Positions 48,125 through 56,591 of a stretch of 56,618 bases of DNA are shown piece by piece (within the stretch, counting starts at the first letter, position 1; each line of letters starts with the position of its first letter). The notes below the pieces were generated by a model that made no database searches, was not told where the DNA came from, and worked only from the letters and a program-made list of their open reading frames with translations. The stretch lies in NCBI GenBank assembly GCA_913058575.1, contig CAJXRF010000030.1, positions 1 through 56,618 on the forward strand, read 5' to 3'. The translations under genes were made by a program, and so were the position numbers. Source of the stretch: an uncultured Bermanella sp. (GTDB lineage Bacteria; Pseudomonadota; Gammaproteobacteria; Pseudomonadales; Oceanobacteraceae).

Positions 48125-48823
48125 CTAATATTTAAACGACCAATTCAGCCCTGATATCCAATTTGGGCTGGAGCTACTCAAGCCCCTACCAAGAGTCCCA
48201 CTGACCTTTTGTTTAGCGCTAATTTTATATTGAATAAGTGAGCTAACCGCCTTATCTAAATTACCCAGTGCGGTGGGCTTATAATCCAAAACTACCCCCG
48301 CGATCCAGCCCTTTTTAACTGGGTAAACCGCCCCTAGTACGTAATAAAAACTGTTTTCACGCTCAATACTTGTATTCTGGGTATCTGTACTCTGAAAAAG
48401 TACATGATTCTCGCGCCACCAATGCCCTAATTCCAAAAATGCCACCCCCCCCAACATATAACCACTGACCTCAACGCTGGCCGCTCGATCTTTCACCGGC
48501 AAAGTTAGGTTTGAATTGGCGGTATTCCACTTCTGTTTAACATGAAAATCAATATAAAGGGATTTCCACTGACTAAGATAAGAGAGCTTTATACTGGCAT
48601 TGCCTAAGCCCGATTGCCCTTGGTAGTCACTAATGTAGGGCACACTTACACGAGCCTTATATTGCTTATTCTTGTACGTGGCGCTCACAGGCGTAAACCA
48701 ATAACTGCCCGATGAATCGGCAATTCTATATTGCCCCAGGGATATTTTAACGCTTTCTTTGGCTTGAACAGGCGCCATCAACAACCACATCAATGCCAAG
48801 CCAGTACCTATTACTTGTAACAC
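48125..48823 (-). CDS. predicted outer-membrane beta-barrel protein
   Basis: 232 residues. GTG start with AGGGA seven bases upstream. Signal peptide (GLALMWLLMAPVQA), then alternating hydrophobic/polar strands typical of a small porin-like barrel (KISLGQYRIADSSGSYWF, YKARVSVPYI, SIKLSYL, LYIDFHVKQKW, WIAGVVLDYK), ending NWSFKY with a terminal aromatic residue. No specific family recognised. Confidence 0.7.
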   Translation of the reverse strand: MLQVIGTGLALMWLLMAPVQAKESVKISLGQYRIADSSGSYWFTPVSATYKNKQYKARVSVPYISDYQGQSGLGNASIKLSYLSQWKSLYIDFHVKQKWNTANSNLTLPVKDRAASVEVSGYMLGGVAFLELGHWWRENHVLFQSTDTQNTSIERENSFYYVLGAVYPVKKGWIAGVVLDYKPTALGNLDKAVSSLIQYKISAKQKVSGTLGRGLSSSSPNWISGLNWSFKY

Positions 48824-48942
48824 AACTTTTCCCTAATAAACGCTTATCTTCTCACCCTGAATCACTCACGTTTAGCACTTAAGAACACAGGCTTATTAAA
48901 ACAAAACCATTGTAACCTTTTTAAATAAAGAGTCTCGCCCTA

Positions 48943-48970
48943 TTGACGTGGGAAAAAATCCCACTATTAT
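48943..48970 (+). promoter_or_regulatory. sigma-70 promoter of the beta-propeller gene with a palindrome in the spacer
   Basis: -35 TTGACG (48943-48948) and -10 TATTAT (48965-48970), 16-base spacer. The perfect palindrome GTGGGA-AAAAA-TCCCAC (48948-48964) fills the spacer, so a protein bound there would directly block or reshape the promoter. A similar element is at 46970-46986. Confidence 0.75.
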
Positions 48971-48994
48971 AAAAATATGTATCAAGGAGGCTCC

Positions 48995-51070
48995 ATGAAT
49001 ACCACAATATTAAAAAATAATTACCGGCCTAGGCTAAAGATTCTGGCTCTCACAGCCACCACCGGGCTGCTGGGTTTAGTAGGCTGCATTGAAATTGGCA
49101 GTGAAAGCAGTGCCGCGCCAGAATCCGACAACCAAGCACAAGTACGCCTAAAAAACACTCAAAACCAGGCAGAGTTTAAAAGTTATCTCATTAAACCCTT
49201 TACCCAACTCCCTGCCGAGCCAGCCTATTCCATTTTAGAAGAGGATTTTGCTAGCACCCCTGAAGCCACCAGCCAAGCCACTAGTGATGACGCTGCCTCT
49301 GATGGCGCAGAGTTCAGTGGTACCAACAATCAAGTGGCAGGGGTTGATGAAGCAGATATTTGGAAATACGACGGCACCAATTTTTATGTGCTGAAACAAG
49401 CTATTTGGGATTACCACTATAACGACGCGCTCACCACCCAATGTGAAGGTGCAACCAGTACGCCTGATTTGTCAGCCACGCAAGACAGCATCGAAATCAT
49501 GCCCTGCTACCCAGAGCCCACCTTACAAAGCCCAGCACAAATACGCATTGTAAAGAATGACCAAGCCACATTAGCCACCCTAGATTTAACAGACATCACA
49601 CCAAACGCCCTTTATTTAAATGACAATGATTTAGTCGTGCTAGGCAATAAAACTCAATATGGAAGCAATTGGGGCAGTTACCAAAACTGGCAAGACGGCC
49701 AAACTGACATTCGCATGTTAAACGTGACTGACAAAACCCAACCCCAAGAAACCATGCGCATTAGCATTGATGGTTATGTAGTACAAAGTCGCCGCATTGG
49801 CGATGAAATTTTTGTCATTACCCGCTTTAGCCCAAACATCAATGACATTAACACATACCCAACGACCCCATTGGAAATAAACCAAAATGAAGCCTTGTTG
49901 GAAAATGTTTCCCTTGAAGAGTTATTACCCCAAATATCCATTAATGGCCAACAACAAGCCTTAGTCAGCGGTGAAGATTGTTTGTTGGCCGATGTTCCGG
50001 AATATCAATACAGCTACCCCACCATTGCCACCATCACACGTATTGATATTAACAGTGGCGAATTCAGCAGTCGGTGTATGGCGGGGCAAGTAGACGGTAT
50101 TTATATGACCGAAAACAGCTTGTATTTATTTAACACCAGTTTCTGGAACTTTTCTGAGGACGAAGTAGACTCAGACATCGTTTGGAATTGGAACTCAGGC
50201 AATACTCACCTTCACAAGTTTGAAATTCAAAGCTTCGATTACCAAGGCTCCGTTATTTTGCAAGGTCGCCTCGGTTGGAATAACCCAAGTTATCGTCTAG
50301 GTGAATTGAATGATGGCAACTTAGCGGTAGTGACCAGTGAAGACAGCTGGCGTGACCCGGTTCATCACTTAACGGTATTAGGCGGCCACAATGCAGAGCT
50401 ATCAGTTTTGGCCCAACTGCCCAATGAAACGTTTCCCGCTGCCATAGGCAAACCCGGAGAGCGCATTTTCAGTGTGCGCTTTATGCAAGACCGAGCCTAC
50501 ATTGTTACCTTCATGAACACCGACCCTTTGTATGTCATTGACCTTTCTAATTCTACTCAGCCCAATATTGCAGGTGAATTAGAAATTCCAGGCTTCAGTG
50601 ATTACCTTCATCCTATTGGCCAGGATTTATTACTGGGCGTAGGGCAAAGCGAAAGTCGGGCTGTGAAAGTATCATTATTTAATGTGGCCGATATTCAAAA
50701 CCCCACTGAATTAGGCAACAAAATTATTGGTAAGAGTGGCTCAAGTACCTTATTAAGTTACCAGCCCCATGCTTTCACTGGCTTGCAATTAACAGATCAA
50801 TATCGCTTTGCATTACCGATCAATGTGTACGGTGATAACTATCAGTGGCAACACTCGGGCTTATACTTATTTGATGTGACTGATAATCAGCTTAACGAAG
50901 CCGGCGCCATGGTCACTAACTCAAGTAATGGCAATAATGAATACCAATACGGCAGTGACTGGAGCGCGCGCCGTGGACTGATTCAAGGGGATGATGTGTA
51001 CCATTTAAAAGGCAGTGATATTTATCATGCTAACTGGCATTCACCTGAAGAAATGAGTGGTCAGTTTTAA
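48995..51070 (+). CDS. beta-propeller domain lipoprotein
   Basis: 691 residues. ATG 48995 is chosen because AAGGAGG lies 5 bases ahead; the ATG at 48977 is upstream of that RBS. Lipoprotein signal ends LVGC (Cys31). The segment FSGTNNQVAGVDEADIWKYDGTNFYVLKQ is the hallmark of the bacterial C-terminal beta-propeller family (COG4880). Later blades include VRFMQDRAYIVTFMNTDPLYVIDLSNSTQPNIAGEL. Exposed envelope protein, probably binding; substrate unknown. Confidence 0.88.
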   Translation: MNTTILKNNYRPRLKILALTATTGLLGLVGCIEIGSESSAAPESDNQAQVRLKNTQNQAEFKSYLIKPFTQLPAEPAYSILEEDFASTPEATSQATSDDAASDGAEFSGTNNQVAGVDEADIWKYDGTNFYVLKQAIWDYHYNDALTTQCEGATSTPDLSATQDSIEIMPCYPEPTLQSPAQIRIVKNDQATLATLDLTDITPNALYLNDNDLVVLGNKTQYGSNWGSYQNWQDGQTDIRMLNVTDKTQPQETMRISIDGYVVQSRRIGDEIFVITRFSPNINDINTYPTTPLEINQNEALLENVSLEELLPQISINGQQQALVSGEDCLLADVPEYQYSYPTIATITRIDINSGEFSSRCMAGQVDGIYMTENSLYLFNTSFWNFSEDEVDSDIVWNWNSGNTHLHKFEIQSFDYQGSVILQGRLGWNNPSYRLGELNDGNLAVVTSEDSWRDPVHHLTVLGGHNAELSVLAQLPNETFPAAIGKPGERIFSVRFMQDRAYIVTFMNTDPLYVIDLSNSTQPNIAGELEIPGFSDYLHPIGQDLLLGVGQSESRAVKVSLFNVADIQNPTELGNKIIGKSGSSTLLSYQPHAFTGLQLTDQYRFALPINVYGDNYQWQHSGLYLFDVTDNQLNEAGAMVTNSSNGNNEYQYGSDWSARRGLIQGDDVYHLKGSDIYHANWHSPEEMSGQF

Positions 51071-51147
51071 CCCGTTGTTAATAATCAAAATATAAATGAG
51101 TCAATTAATACTTTTAAACATTCACTAAAAACGCTTTGTCCCATTAG

Positions 51148-51179
51148 GCCGCGCCAAGGATTGGCACGGTCATTTTTTT
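51148..51179 (+). terminator. rho-independent terminator after the beta-propeller gene
   Basis: GCCGCGCCAA (51148-51157) and TTGGCACGGT (51161-51170) form a stem with a GGA loop, followed by CATTTTTTT (T-run 51173-51179). Confidence 0.8.
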
Positions 51180-51192
51180 AACTGTTAAAAAG

Positions 51193-51606
51193 TTATTTAG
51201 CCAGCATCATTTCGTATTCCACCATCACATCTGGTGCACCTAGACGCTCCACATATCGTAAAGTGCCCGTTGCTGGCTTCACTTCAACGTCTTTAAGGTA
51301 TTCCTGCCAAGCTGCCGCAATGCCTGTGAATTGCTCACTGTTTACTTCTTTCACAAACGTCCAATCTGTACGAACGATATCGTGAACACTAAAACCGGCT
51401 TCTTCAATTAAGTCTTTCATTTGTGCCAGAATCACTTGAGTTTGTGCCACTGGGTCACCGGGAAAGCGCGTTACAAAATTTGGATCACAATCAGTATGAC
51501 CCGTCACAAAAAACACATCGTTAAAGTCAGAAAGTTTTAACCCCCAGCTAAAAATACCGCTCATGTTAGGTAGATTTTTATTATCAAATGCTTGCTTGAT
51601 AGCCAT
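51193..51606 (-). CDS. RidA (YjgF/YER057c/UK114) family protein
   Basis: 137 residues from the ATG at 51606, which has AAGGA just ahead; the longer frame starting at 51690 is not supported. The RidA core is visible: SDVFFVTGHTDCDPNFVTRFPGDPVAQTQVILAQMKDLIEEAGFSVHDIVRTDWTF and the ending VEYEMMLAK. RidA proteins deaminate reactive enamine/imine intermediates; this subgroup may lack activity. Stands alone. Confidence 0.85.
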   Translation of the reverse strand: MAIKQAFDNKNLPNMSGIFSWGLKLSDFNDVFFVTGHTDCDPNFVTRFPGDPVAQTQVILAQMKDLIEEAGFSVHDIVRTDWTFVKEVNSEQFTGIAAAWQEYLKDVEVKPATGTLRYVERLGAPDVMVEYEMMLAK

Positions 51607-51879
51607 GATCAATCCTTGATTTAAAGTTGTAAAAAACAACACGACATTAACCACATTCGTTTTACAATTCAAACGAACAGTGTTTTCCAATATTGAATAC
51701 GTGAATTTAATAACTGGCCACCCTAAGCGGTGACGTTAGAAACAAAAATAGATAATTATAAAATTATCGCGCTCAAGCCAGGAGCGCATTAAAGCAGAAA
51801 AAGGGAATGCATCGGATACCTTGTGGCAATACTTTATGAGGTGTTTAGAATCCAAGACATGATTTTCTTGTACTCATAA

Positions 51880-51906
51880 AAAAGCCCACAGTGTTAGTGG
51901 GCTTTT
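51880..51906. terminator. bidirectional terminator after ybiT
   Basis: AAAAGCCCAC (51880-51889) pairs perfectly with GTGGGCTTTT (51897-51906), 7-base loop. On the minus strand the stem is followed by a T-run (GGGCTTTTTTATGAG), serving the ABC-F gene. Confidence 0.85.
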
Positions 51907-51933
51907 CATATTTGTCAGTAGGCTTTCGCTGGC

Positions 51934-53541
51934 TTAAGCCACTTGAGATGCCGTTTTTTGACTGTCTAGGTATTCTTCGTAGGTGCCTTGGAAATCCACC
52001 ACTTTTTTATCTTTTATTTCCATTACGCGCGAGGCCAATGACGATACAAATTCACGGTCATGGCTTACGAAAATTAAAGTACCATCAAAATCTTTTAAGG
52101 CGTTGTTTAATGCCTGAATCGATTCCATGTCCAAGTGGTTAGTAGGTTCATCCATCACCAATACGTTTAAATCCATCATCATTAACTTACCAAACAACAG
52201 ACGGTTTTTCTCACCACCTGAACACACGTTGGCTTTCTTGTTAAAGTCGTCTTCGGTAAACAACAAGCGACCCAGCATGGCTCGAACCATTAGATCGTTG
52301 TGCTTAACGGTGCGCCACTGGCTCATCCAATCAAACAAGGTTAAATCGCAATCAAAGTCTTTGGTGCTATCTTGAGGGCAATAGCCGATAGTGGCATTCT
52401 CAGACCATTTGATGTCACCCTTGTTGGCTTTCAATTCATCAATAATGCAGCGTAAAAAGGTGGTTTTACCCACGCCATTTTCACCAATTACCGCCAGTTT
52501 AGCACCGGCTTCTAAAATCATATTGCCGTTATCAAATAACAAACCTTCTTCTTCGAAGCCATGGGAAAGCTCTTCTAGAATTAGTACTTGGCGGTGTAAT
52601 TTTTTGTCTTGTTTAATGCTGATAGACGGTGTTAAACGGCTGGTTTGTTTCACTTCATCCAGGGTAATTTTATCTAGCTTTTTAGCGCGTGAGCTGGCTT
52701 GCTTGGCTTTAGATGCATTGGCACCAAAGCGAGCAACAAACGCTTTTAGCTCTTCAATTTCTTCGCTCTTCTTAGCGTTCTCACCCAACAATTGATCGCG
52801 AATCAAGGCTGACGCTTCTAAAAAGTACTCGTAATTACCTGGGTAAATACGCAATTCGCCGTAATCGATATCCGCCATGTGCGTACACACAGAGTTTAAA
52901 AAATGACGATCGTGAGAAATGATGATCATGGTGCATTTACGCAGATTCAATACACCGGCCAACCAGTTTATGGAGTGAATATCCAAGTTGTTGGTAGGCT
53001 CATCCAGTAACAATATATCAGGGTTAGAAAACAAGGCTTGTGCTAATAACACTCGCACTTTCCAACCTGGGCTCACTTGGCTCATTAGGCCAAAGTGAAA
53101 TTCTTCAGCAATACCGGCTTCTAAAAGAATATCACCGGCGCGCGCTTCAGCGGTATAACCATCCATTTCAGCAAACTCTACTTCTAAGTTTGCTACCTTC
53201 ATGCCTTCTTCTTCCGACATTTCAGGCAAGCCATAAATACGGTCACGCTCTTGTTTTATTTTCCAAAGTTCTACATCACCCATGATCACAGCATCTACCA
53301 CGCTGTATTCTTCAAAGGCAAATTGATCCTGGCTTAAGGTACCGACCTTTTGCCCTGGGGAAATAGACACATTACCCGCTGTGGGTGCCAATGCGCCGCT
53401 TAGGATTTTCATGAAGGTGGATTTACCACAACCATTTGCACCAATAAGGCCATAGCGATTGCCATTGCCAAATTGCGCTGAGATGTTTTCGAACAAAGGC
53501 TCGGCGCCAAACTGCATGGTGATGTTTGCGGTAGTAATCAA
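51934..53541 (-). CDS. ybiT: ABC-F family ATPase YbiT
   Basis: 535 residues with two ABC cassettes and no membrane part. First Walker [10 protein letters not shown] (35-43), signature in the middle region [17 protein letters not shown], Walker [17 protein letters not shown]; second Walker [23 protein letters not shown] and [14 protein letters not shown]. It aligns with E. coli YbiT from the first residues ([12 protein letters not shown] vs MLVSSNVTMQFG), so the TTG start at 53541 is correct. ABC-F proteins act on the ribosomal E site. A structured leader precedes it. Confidence 0.94.
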   Translation of the reverse strand: MITTANITMQFGAEPLFENISAQFGNGNRYGLIGANGCGKSTFMKILSGALAPTAGNVSISPGQKVGTLSQDQFAFEEYSVVDAVIMGDVELWKIKQERDRIYGLPEMSEEEGMKVANLEVEFAEMDGYTAEARAGDILLEAGIAEEFHFGLMSQVSPGWKVRVLLAQALFSNPDILLLDEPTNNLDIHSINWLAGVLNLRKCTMIIISHDRHFLNSVCTHMADIDYGELRIYPGNYEYFLEASALIRDQLLGENAKKSEEIEELKAFVARFGANASKAKQASSRAKKLDKITLDEVKQTSRLTPSISIKQDKKLHRQVLILEELSHGFEEEGLLFDNGNMILEAGAKLAVIGENGVGKTTFLRCIIDELKANKGDIKWSENATIGYCPQDSTKDFDCDLTLFDWMSQWRTVKHNDLMVRAMLGRLLFTEDDFNKKANVCSGGEKNRLLFGKLMMMDLNVLVMDEPTNHLDMESIQALNNALKDFDGTLIFVSHDREFVSSLASRVMEIKDKKVVDFQGTYEEYLDSQKTASQVA

Positions 53542-53565
53542 AGAAATATTCCTGAGAATGAATGA

Positions 53566-53616
53566 GGGCGCTTGTGAAGAATGACTCAGCGCCCAAAGGT
53601 ATCTGTATTTGGGCGC
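53566..53616 (-). promoter_or_regulatory. competing inverted repeats in the ybiT leader
   Basis: On the minus strand, GCGCCCAAA (53616-53608) can pair with TTTGGGCGC (53597-53589). The second arm, extended to TTTGGGCGCT, can instead pair with AGCGCCC (53572-53566). A promoter with -35 TCGACA (53647-53642), 17 bases, -10 TATAGT (53624-53619) precedes it. The predicted +1 near 53612 would shorten the first arm, so it may be an operator rather than RNA. No leader ORF with ATG is seen. Confidence 0.5.
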
Positions 53617-53845
53617 GCACTATATAGAGGAATAGTAAAAATGTCGAGTTCAATTGGTCATTAAATAAACAGCAACTCCTCAATAAAGCCACTAATCGTC
53701 AAACTAAAGGCAAGGTGAAAGCCAGTGTTTAGGGCCCGCCAAGCGTATTGGAAGGCTATTACAACGTCATTAGTGGAAATTGTGTGTGTAGATTGTGTCA
53801 TCTAGCTTAACTATACTGGCGTCACTTATTTAACAAAGCGTTTTT
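53617..53845. other. intergenic region between ybiT and the His-rich gene
   Basis: The region beyond the ybiT promoter is without gene. A -10-like TATACT (53812-53817) lies 28 bases before the His-rich gene, but no convincing -35 or Zur-type palindrome was found. Confidence 0.4.
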
Positions 53846-54259
53846 ATGACACGCCCATTATTAAAAGCCGTGCTTAATCTATGCTTGATGATTGCCGTTG
53901 TTGCCCTGCAATTGTCCAGTGCGCACATTCATGTGGCCGAACATCATCAACACGATGGCAGTCACCATGCCCATGCGAGCAAAGCCCATTCCCATGCGTT
54001 AAGTGCACATCACACAGATGCGTTTGATAATACGCCGGATTCAACCAGCAATTTGGTGGTTGAAATGGCTCAAGAAGCCATTTTTCTGGGCTGCTATCAA
54101 ATAGATGACAACTCCCTAGTCCCTTACCACAGGCCTAAACCGCTCACACCAAACACCTTGACGGTTACACAGGCTTTTAACGTTAGTCATACCTATCAGG
54201 CCAGCTGGCTGCGTTATTCGAATATACGCCTGCGCGCGCCCCCCGCTTCCCTCACTTAG
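53846..54259 (+). CDS. histidine-rich exported protein
   Basis: 137 residues. An N-terminal hydrophobic leader (LLKAVLNLCLMIAVVALQLSSAH) is followed by a segment with about 20 histidines within residues 27-58 (HIHVAEHHQHDGSHHAHASK and more). The C-terminal NIRLRAPPASLT resembles the ends of DUF2946/CzcI-type metal-resistance proteins. Likely a periplasmic metal (Zn, Ni or Cu) buffer or chaperone. First of three genes with His-rich products (HupE and DUF6488 follow). Confidence 0.75.
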   Translation: MTRPLLKAVLNLCLMIAVVALQLSSAHIHVAEHHQHDGSHHAHASKAHSHALSAHHTDAFDNTPDSTSNLVVEMAQEAIFLGCYQIDDNSLVPYHRPKPLTPNTLTVTQAFNVSHTYQASWLRYSNIRLRAPPASLT

Positions 54260-54364
54260 TTTTTACCGATTATTTTACGCTTTAAAGTACAGTGCATTTA
54301 GACCACGTAATGGATGATGCCTGCTTAAAGAAATACTCATTGAGACACTTCTATTGAGGGAAGT

Positions 54365-55165
54365 ATGTTATCTAGAATCATAAAACAGCGCGGGCTGTGG
54401 TTATTAGCATTAACGTTAATAACCAGCCAAGCCTTAGGCCACGGTATGTCGGCCACTGAACAAGCCTCTATTATTGAAGGGGGGAATTTAAAGTACTTAA
54501 CCATTGGTGCTGGCCACATGCTATCGGGCTATGACCATCTTTTATTTGTATTTGGCATTATCTTTTTTCTCACCCGCTTTAAAGACATTGTTAAATACAT
54601 CACCGCTTTTACTCTAGGCCACAGTATTACCCTAATACTGGCCACCTTTAATGGCATTCAGGTGAACTATTTTTTAATAGACGCCATCATTGCCTTAAGT
54701 CTTTGCTACATTGCCTTTACCAATCTTGATGGCTTTAATAAATACCTAAACATTAAAGCCCCCAACATGCTGGTGATGATCATTTCTCTGGGGCTTATTC
54801 ATGGCCTAGGGTTGTCTACACGCTTGCAAGAACTGCCACTAAGTGAAGACCAACTATTAATGAATATTATTTCATTTAATTTGGGCATTGAGCTGGGGCA
54901 GATATTGGCATTGTCAATGATGTTATTGTTATTGTCTTTTTGGCGAAAACAAGACTCTTTTAAAACCTTTAGCCGAGTTTCAAACTACGGAATAGTGTTT
55001 GCTGGCATTTTGCTATTTTTGATGCAAATGCATGGCTATAGCCACCAAAGCAGCCCAGATGAATTTGGCTTTAGTCGGGATAATCACCTGCATGAGCATA
55101 TTGAAATGGATAAAGACGCTGCCCAAAAGCAAAAGATTGAAAGCCATCATGAATCATTGTTTTAA
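54365..55165 (+). CDS. HupE/UreJ_2 family membrane protein
   Basis: 266 residues. Signal peptide, then the HupE/UreJ_2 signature GAGHMLSGYDHLLFVFGIIFFLTRFKDIVKYITAFTLGHSITLILA with the Asp-His-His residues, about six more helices, GLIHGLGLSTRL and a His-rich C-terminus (HLHEHIEMD...ESHHESLF). This branch is a proposed metal permease found by its association with hydrogenase, urease or zinc-regulated genes. Neither of those enzymes is encoded nearby. Confidence 0.88.
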   Translation: MLSRIIKQRGLWLLALTLITSQALGHGMSATEQASIIEGGNLKYLTIGAGHMLSGYDHLLFVFGIIFFLTRFKDIVKYITAFTLGHSITLILATFNGIQVNYFLIDAIIALSLCYIAFTNLDGFNKYLNIKAPNMLVMIISLGLIHGLGLSTRLQELPLSEDQLLMNIISFNLGIELGQILALSMMLLLLSFWRKQDSFKTFSRVSNYGIVFAGILLFLMQMHGYSHQSSPDEFGFSRDNHLHEHIEMDKDAAQKQKIESHHESLF

Positions 55166-55259
55166 ATAGTAAATTATTAAAATAGTTGAACTTCATTAAC
55201 AGCGTAATGACGCGATTGAATAACCGAACGTTTAATTTTAAGAATGATAGGAAATTTTT

Positions 55260-55604
55260 ATGTCTAAATTTATAACCGCTATTTGTATGACCCTTGCCTT
55301 ATTCTCCACCCCTGCCTTTGCTGGGGGTGGTCATGATCATGGGCACTCACATGGCCCTGTTAAAGCTGAAGTGGCTGTGCAAAAAGCCAAAGATAAAATA
55401 GCGGCGCTGGTTAAAAGTGAGAAAATTGCGGCTAGCTGGGGAGCATTAGAGCCTGAGTCGGTCGTGCAAAAAACCTACTCAAAGGGCCCTGAATGGTTGG
55501 TTACCTTTAAAAACATCAAAGAGAAAGACGCCAGTAAGCAAACGCTTTATATGTTTTACAGCCTAGATGGCCACTATATTGCTGCTAATTACACGGGGAA
55601 TTAA
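55260..55604 (+). CDS. DUF6488 family exported protein with His-rich N-terminus
   Basis: 114 residues. Signal peptide (FITAICMTLALFSTPAFA), then GGGHDHGHSHGP, a helical part and a domain (VQKTYSKGPEWLVTFKNIKEKDASKQTLYMFYSLDGHYIAANYTGN) with the PepSY-like strand-helix pattern of DUF6488. Periplasmic, metal-binding by its histidines. Last gene of the metal cluster, followed by a strong terminator. Confidence 0.85.
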   Translation: MSKFITAICMTLALFSTPAFAGGGHDHGHSHGPVKAEVAVQKAKDKIAALVKSEKIAASWGALEPESVVQKTYSKGPEWLVTFKNIKEKDASKQTLYMFYSLDGHYIAANYTGN

Positions 55605-55632
55605 TCGCGCTTAGTTAAGGTATTATCCAAAT

Positions 55633-55663
55633 AAAAAAGGGCCTAAATATTAGGCCCTTTTTT
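55633..55663. terminator. strong bidirectional rho-independent terminator
   Basis: AAAAAAGGGCCTA (55633-55645) pairs perfectly with TAGGCCCTTTTTT (55651-55663), 5-base loop, with T-runs in both directions, between convergent genes. Confidence 0.95.
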
Positions 55664-55694
55664 ATTTCTTGAATGACAAATTCAAAATTGCTTG

Positions 55695-55964
55695 CTATTC
55701 AGAGGCATACCCCATGATTAATGGCTCTTTGCCATTGGCGATATCAATGGCTTGCTGCAAGGAAAGTTGAAACCAGTATTCAATTTCATCTTCATTGTAA
55801 TAGCTAAAGCAAAATCGGTTTTCGCGGCGATCAAAGCCACCGCAATACACATCGTCTTGGAACATGTCAGCGCTGGCTACTTGTGCCCATTGCTGCAAAG
55901 AATAGTTTTTGACTTTAATTTGAAAACAAATATGTTCCAATTGCTCGGTAATAACGATTTCCAT
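55695..55964 (-). CDS. hypothetical protein
   Basis: 89 residues, acidic, no signal or membrane segment. Features: MEIVITEQLEHICFQIKVK, then DDVYCGGFDRRENRFCFSYYNEDEIEYWFQLSLQQA. It looks like a small conserved cytoplasmic protein; I do not recognise the family. Convergent with the metal cluster. Confidence 0.65.
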   Translation of the reverse strand: MEIVITEQLEHICFQIKVKNYSLQQWAQVASADMFQDDVYCGGFDRRENRFCFSYYNEDEIEYWFQLSLQQAIDIANGKEPLIMGYASE

Positions 55965-56058
55965 GAATACGACTTAATTCCAAAGAAGGTGAAAACAACG
56001 GCAATGCCTGAATACACTATTATACACCACTGCCCGCCCCACTTTCAGTAGGCTTTAC

Positions 56059-56157
56059 CTAAAGCACCTCAAACACATTGTAAGAAATACCTTTTTCAGT
56101 GCGATAGCCCTGCGAAACCCCCACCAGTTTATTTAAATACTGACTATTTAATACCCA
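56059..56157 (-). pseudogene. possible C-terminal remnant of a coding gene
   Basis: A 32-codon frame without ATG, bounded upstream by a stop, ending GYRTEKGISYNVFEVL before TAG (56059-56061). The residue pattern looks protein-like rather than random. The parent gene is not identified. Confidence 0.3.
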
Positions 56158-56311
56158 TTAGCTTAATAACCTAAGGCAATTCAAATAAGAGTACATTTAG
56201 CCTCTTTTAAAGGCCGATATGGTTAAGAACAAAATGTAATATCACGGAGGAAATTACCAAACACAAAACACTGGATATTAATACAGCTTACTTATGAAAA
56301 CTCCAAAAACA

Positions 56312-56548
56312 ATGCGCATTTACACAGGAGTCTATGCAACCTATGCACGTTTACACTGGCCGTTTTAAAATAACTCGTGCAAAATCGGGCTCTTATTGAA
56401 TTCCGGCCTGGTTATATAGGTTTTCGTTATTTTGGCAAACAGGCATGCGCGTTTATACGGAGCTTGGAAATGGATTTTGATATTTCCCCAGTCAAATTAA
56501 ACAATTACGCGGGTTTGCGGCTTGAGGTCGTTACGTGCAAACGCGCAT
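56312..56548. repeat. four copies of an ATGCGCRTTTAYAC-type unit
   Basis: ATGCGCATTTACACAGG (56312-56328), ATGCACGTTTACACTGG (56343-56359) and ATGCGCGTTTATACGG (56445-56460) are on the + strand; ATGCGCGTTTGCACG is on the minus strand (56548-56534). Spacings are irregular. Confidence 0.7.
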
Positions 56549-56552
56549 GCCT
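56441..56552. repeat. 112-base element bounded by 14-bp perfect inverted repeats
   Basis: AGGCATGCGCGTTT (56441-56454) and AAACGCGCATGCCT (56539-56552) are exact inverted repeats around 84 bases. The element ends 39 bases before a new start codon. The size is like an integron attC hairpin or a MITE, but the attC core sequences were not found. Confidence 0.75.
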
Positions 56553-56591
56553 ACAAATAAGCTGTTAGTAGTCTTTATAAGGATATAATTA

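Larger units (their letters stand above)
55965..56591. other. gene-poor right-edge region with repeats
   Basis: No full gene is supported. It holds a possible degenerate coding remnant (56059-56157, minus), repeated ATGCGCRTTTAYAC units and a 14-bp inverted repeat (56441-56552). The ORF at 56377-56568 largely consists of these repeats and is not considered a gene. Confidence 0.5.

Noticed and set aside
51607-51690. 28-residue N-terminal extension of the RidA protein
   Set aside because: The ATG at 51606 has a Shine-Dalgarno and matches the usual RidA length; the extension is hydrophobic and unlike the family.
53423-53692. 89-residue frame overlapping the ybiT start
   Set aside because: Overlaps the conserved YbiT N-terminus in another frame; the region upstream is the ybiT promoter.
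56377-56568. 63-residue open frame at the right edge
   Set aside because: Its sequence is largely the inverted-repeat element (the KQACAFIRS and CKRACLQIS ends derive from the two arms) and it has no RBS.
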